NCBI GenBank assembly: GCA_021166815.1
Contig: JAJPEO010000282.1
Location: forward strand, 1 to 8,348
Source: Nocardioides sp.
Lineage (GTDB): Bacteria > Actinomycetota > Actinomycetes > Propionibacteriales > Nocardioidaceae
DNA length: 8,348 nt
Reading direction: 5' to 3'
Of this stretch, positions 6,554-8,348 are shown piece by piece. Each line of letters starts with the position of its first letter. Position 1 is the first letter of the stretch. The notes beneath the pieces were generated by a model that made no database searches, had not been told where the DNA came from, and was given only the letters and a program-made list of their open reading frames with translations. The position numbers were made by a program, and so were the translations under genes.

Positions 6554-7442
6554 ACGCGACCTGTGACCGGTCGACGCCGAGCTCCCGGACGAGGTGACGG
6601 CGCAGGCCGGTCACCATCGCGGACTCCCCCGCGATCCAGGCGTGCAGCTGCGGGTACGCCCCTCCCGAGGCGGGCTCCAGCGGCTCACCCGACGACGACC
6701 AGGTGGGCGTCTCCCACAGGTCCGGGTCGACCTCGTCGACGGCGATCTCCGGCGCGGGCGCCCCGGCCCCCAGGTGGGCGAGCACGGCCTCGTGCAACGC
6801 CTCCCCGTGGGCGCGCACACCCCGCGCCAGCCAGGTCAGCGCGACTCCGGGAGGCCGGCGTACGGCCTGGATGTCCTCGGCCACCGGCACCTCGAGGAAG
6901 GCGGCACCGGTCGCGTCGTCGGGCAGCTGCTCGAGGACGGCGCAGACGGCGGGCACGGCGCTCTCGTCACCCACCAGGAGCAGGTCCGCGCCGGGCGGGT
7001 TGGTGAACTCGATGCCGCCGAACGGCACGCCCCGCCTCGGCAGGAGCGCCACCGCCCGCGAGCCGACGACGGCCGCGGCAGCCCAGTCGCCACCGGGCCC
7101 GGACGCCCCCGGGTGCACGACCACGTCGACCACCACGCGCGTGTCGGCGCCGGTCCCAAGGACCGAGCGGACCGTGTAGGTGCGCATGTGACCGCGCTCC
7201 TCGACCGGCCGGTCGGCCCAGGTGCCCAGCCAGGTCTCGTCCGCGTCCTCGACCGAGGTGAGGACGCCGTCCTCCGTGGGCACGACGAGCTTGAACCGCT
7301 GGTCCCACCAGGGTCCGTCCACGCCGATGTCGGCCAACCCCTCCCCGGCGAGGACGAGGCGGACGAAGCTCGGCGACAACCGCTCGACCGCGGAGACCGT
7401 GACCTCGGCGAGCACCATCGGCAGCGCCACCGCGGTGCTCAT
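6513..7442 (-). CDS. Siderophore-interacting protein (SIP), FAD/NADPH ferric-siderophore reductase
   Basis: Predicted to reduce Fe(III)-siderophore in the cytoplasm with FAD and NAD(P)H, releasing iron. 309 residues from the ATG at 7442, the usual SIP size. FAD-binding barrel about residues 8-148, with the flavin motif RTYTVR at 87-92 and the H110-P-G...GDW segment at 110-120 typical of the family. The C-terminal SIP/NAD(P)H domain follows, with LLVGDESAVPA at 155-165, WIAGES at 269-274 and the hallmark GYWRRG at 299-304 near the end. The frame is open 24 codons further upstream, but that extension lies within the 3' end of the ATPase gene and is not family-like. The 7442 start forms an ATGA overlap with the ATPase stop and so indicates translational coupling. 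Last visible gene of the iron operon; its 3' end overlaps the convergent small ORF. Confidence 0.92.
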   Translation of the reverse strand: MSTAVALPMVLAEVTVSAVERLSPSFVRLVLAGEGLADIGVDGPWWDQRFKLVVPTEDGVLTSVEDADETWLGTWADRPVEERGHMRTYTVRSVLGTGADTRVVVDVVVHPGASGPGGDWAAAAVVGSRAVALLPRRGVPFGGIEFTNPPGADLLLVGDESAVPAVCAVLEQLPDDATGAAFLEVPVAEDIQAVRRPPGVALTWLARGVRAHGEALHEAVLAHLGAGAPAPEIAVDEVDPDLWETPTWSSSGEPLEPASGGAYPQLHAWIAGESAMVTGLRRHLVRELGVDRSQVAFMGYWRRGVAMRS

Positions 7443-8263
7443 GCCGACGCCCGGAAGCTGCAGGTGGGGATGATCAGAGGCGTCGCCGACTCCGGGCACG
7501 GAAGCACCCGGCACGACAGCCCGAACACCTCGGCCATCATCGGGGCGGTCACCACCTCGTTGGGGTGCCCGGCGGCGACGAGGCGGCCGTCCTTCATCGC
7601 CACGAGGTGGTCGGCGTAGCGGGCGGCGAGGTTGAGCTCGTGCAGCACCATCACGATGGTGGTGCCGCGGCGGGTGTTCAGCTCGCGCAGCACGTCGAGC
7701 AGCTCGACCTGGTGGGCGAGGTCGAGGTAGGTCGTCGGCTCATCGAGCAGCAGCAGGTCGGTGCGCTGCGCGAGCGCCATCGCGATCCACACCCGCTGGC
7801 GCTGCCCGCCCGACAGCTCGTCGACCGGGCGGCCGGCGAGCCCGGTCGTGTTGGTCAGCTCCAGCGCCTCGGCCACGGCGGCGTCGTCCTCCTCGCACCA
7901 GCGGCGCAGCAGGCCGGCGTGCGGGTGGCGACCGCGCGCGACCAGCTCGCGCACCGAGAGCCCCTCGGGCGTCACAGCCCCCTGCGGCAGCAGCGCGAGG
8001 GTCCGCGCGACCTCACGGGTGGGACGCTCGTGGATGGCCTTGCCGTCCAGCAGGACCTGCCCGCCGGCGGGCCGCAACAGGCGCGCCAGGCCGCGCAGCA
8101 GGGTCGACTTGCCGCAGGCGTTGGCACCGACCACGGCGGTCACCGCGCCGTCGGGCACGACGAGGTCGAGGTCGGCGACCACCACTCGGTCGCCGTACCC
8201 GAGGGTGACGCCGCGCGCCTCGAGTCGTCCGGTGCCGGTGGGGCGGATGGGTGCGATGGTCAT
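7439..8263 (-). CDS. Iron-siderophore ABC transporter ATP-binding protein (FecE/FepC type)
   Basis: Powers uptake of ferric siderophore through the FecCD-type permease encoded just upstream. 274 residues, normal for the family. All ABC motifs are present and intact: Walker A GANACGKST (46-54; the Ala variants are familiar in actinobacterial members), Q-loop LLPQ (91-94), signature LSGGQRQR (150-157), Walker B LLLLDEP (170-176), D-loop YLD (179-181) and H-loop His208 in VLHELN. AGGAGG (8274-8269 on the minus strand) lies 5 nt before the ATG. The start overlaps the permease stop by ATGA, and its own stop overlaps the SIP start the same way. Substrate is inferred from sequence type and from the SIP neighbour. 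Confidence 0.95.
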   Translation of the reverse strand: MTIAPIRPTGTGRLEARGVTLGYGDRVVVADLDLVVPDGAVTAVVGANACGKSTLLRGLARLLRPAGGQVLLDGKAIHERPTREVARTLALLPQGAVTPEGLSVRELVARGRHPHAGLLRRWCEEDDAAVAEALELTNTTGLAGRPVDELSGGQRQRVWIAMALAQRTDLLLLDEPTTYLDLAHQVELLDVLRELNTRRGTTIVMVLHELNLAARYADHLVAMKDGRLVAAGHPNEVVTAPMMAEVFGLSCRVLPCPESATPLIIPTCSFRASA

Positions 8264-8348
8264 GCAAGCCTCCTGGAGGTGCGGCCACTGGCGAGCAGCC
8301 AGAGCAGGAACGGGGCGCCCAGGGCGCCGGTGACGACACCGACCGGGA
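8260..8348 (-). CDS. FecCD-family iron-siderophore permease, C-terminal fragment (continues beyond the window)
   Basis: Only the last 28 codons and the stop are inside the window. Read on the minus strand from 8346 they give PVGVVTGALGAPFLLWLLAS followed by a short Arg-rich end. The pattern P-V-G-V-V-T-x-x-x-G-x-P-F-x-x-x-L-L is the conserved cytoplasmic end of FecCD (BtuC/FhuB-type) permeases. The TGA (8262-8260) overlaps the ATPase ATG (8263-8261), so the two subunits are probably made in step. The start and the rest of the membrane domain are not visible. Confidence 0.88.
   Translation of the reverse strand, partial: PVGVVTGALGAPFLLWLLASGRTSRRLA

Noticed and set aside
6594..7619. 341-codon plus-strand frame across the SIP gene
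   Set aside because: The minus strand encodes a well-recognised SIP reductase with FAD and C-terminal motifs; the plus frame has none.
1..8348. CRISPR array, tRNA, rRNA, insertion sequence or attachment site
   Set aside because: No spaced direct repeats of CRISPR type, no tRNA-like cloverleaf, no rRNA-like stretch and no transposase or terminal inverted repeats were seen by eye. The only repeats are protein-coding ones.

Overview
The window reads as a chromosomal piece of a high-GC actinomycete. GC is very high, codon third positions are strongly G/C, one transcript looks leaderless, and several genes have recognisable actinobacterial relatives: an Rv0338c/EtfD-like iron-sulfur reductase, a HicB-like protein beside a DUF4097 protein, and a siderophore-interacting reductase. 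The protein wording fits Nocardioidaceae or a close relative, but that placement is inference.

Layout. (1) 1-1248 (+): the 3' part of a peptidase M19 (membrane dipeptidase)-like hydrolase, probably exported; its N-terminus lies outside the window. (2) 1356-4838 (+): a 1160-residue membrane-anchored Fe-S oxidoreductase of the EtfD/HdrD type, with five membrane segments, two 4Fe-4S motifs and two cysteine-rich CCG-type domains. It ends in a roughly 430-residue Ala/Pro/Glu-rich tail carrying seven copies of an S-L-F-D peptide. A strong stem-loop follows it. (3) 4924-6553 (+): a small cassette starting with a palindromic operator/promoter, then a HicB-like ribbon-helix-helix protein that appears to be translated leaderless, a DUF4097 repeat protein with an ~18-residue period, and a 39-codon small ORF with a strong ribosome binding site. 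(4) 8348-6513 (-): the end of an iron-siderophore uptake operon (permease C-terminus, ATPase, siderophore-interacting ferric reductase). Its genes overlap by ATGA at both junctions, and the operon converges on the small ORF with a 41-bp overlap.

How the genes work together. The minus-strand operon forms one pathway: the permease and ATPase import the ferric siderophore, and the SIP reductase releases the iron inside the cell. The EtfD-like protein probably passes electrons from electron-transfer flavoprotein (acyl-CoA dehydrogenation) into the menaquinone pool. The HicB-like/DUF4097 pair has no HicA toxin beside it, so it is better viewed as a regulator plus a cytoplasmic beta-repeat protein than as a toxin-antitoxin system. 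The least explained structures are the SLFD array in the tail of the Fe-S protein and the operator that overlaps the leaderless start at 4966.
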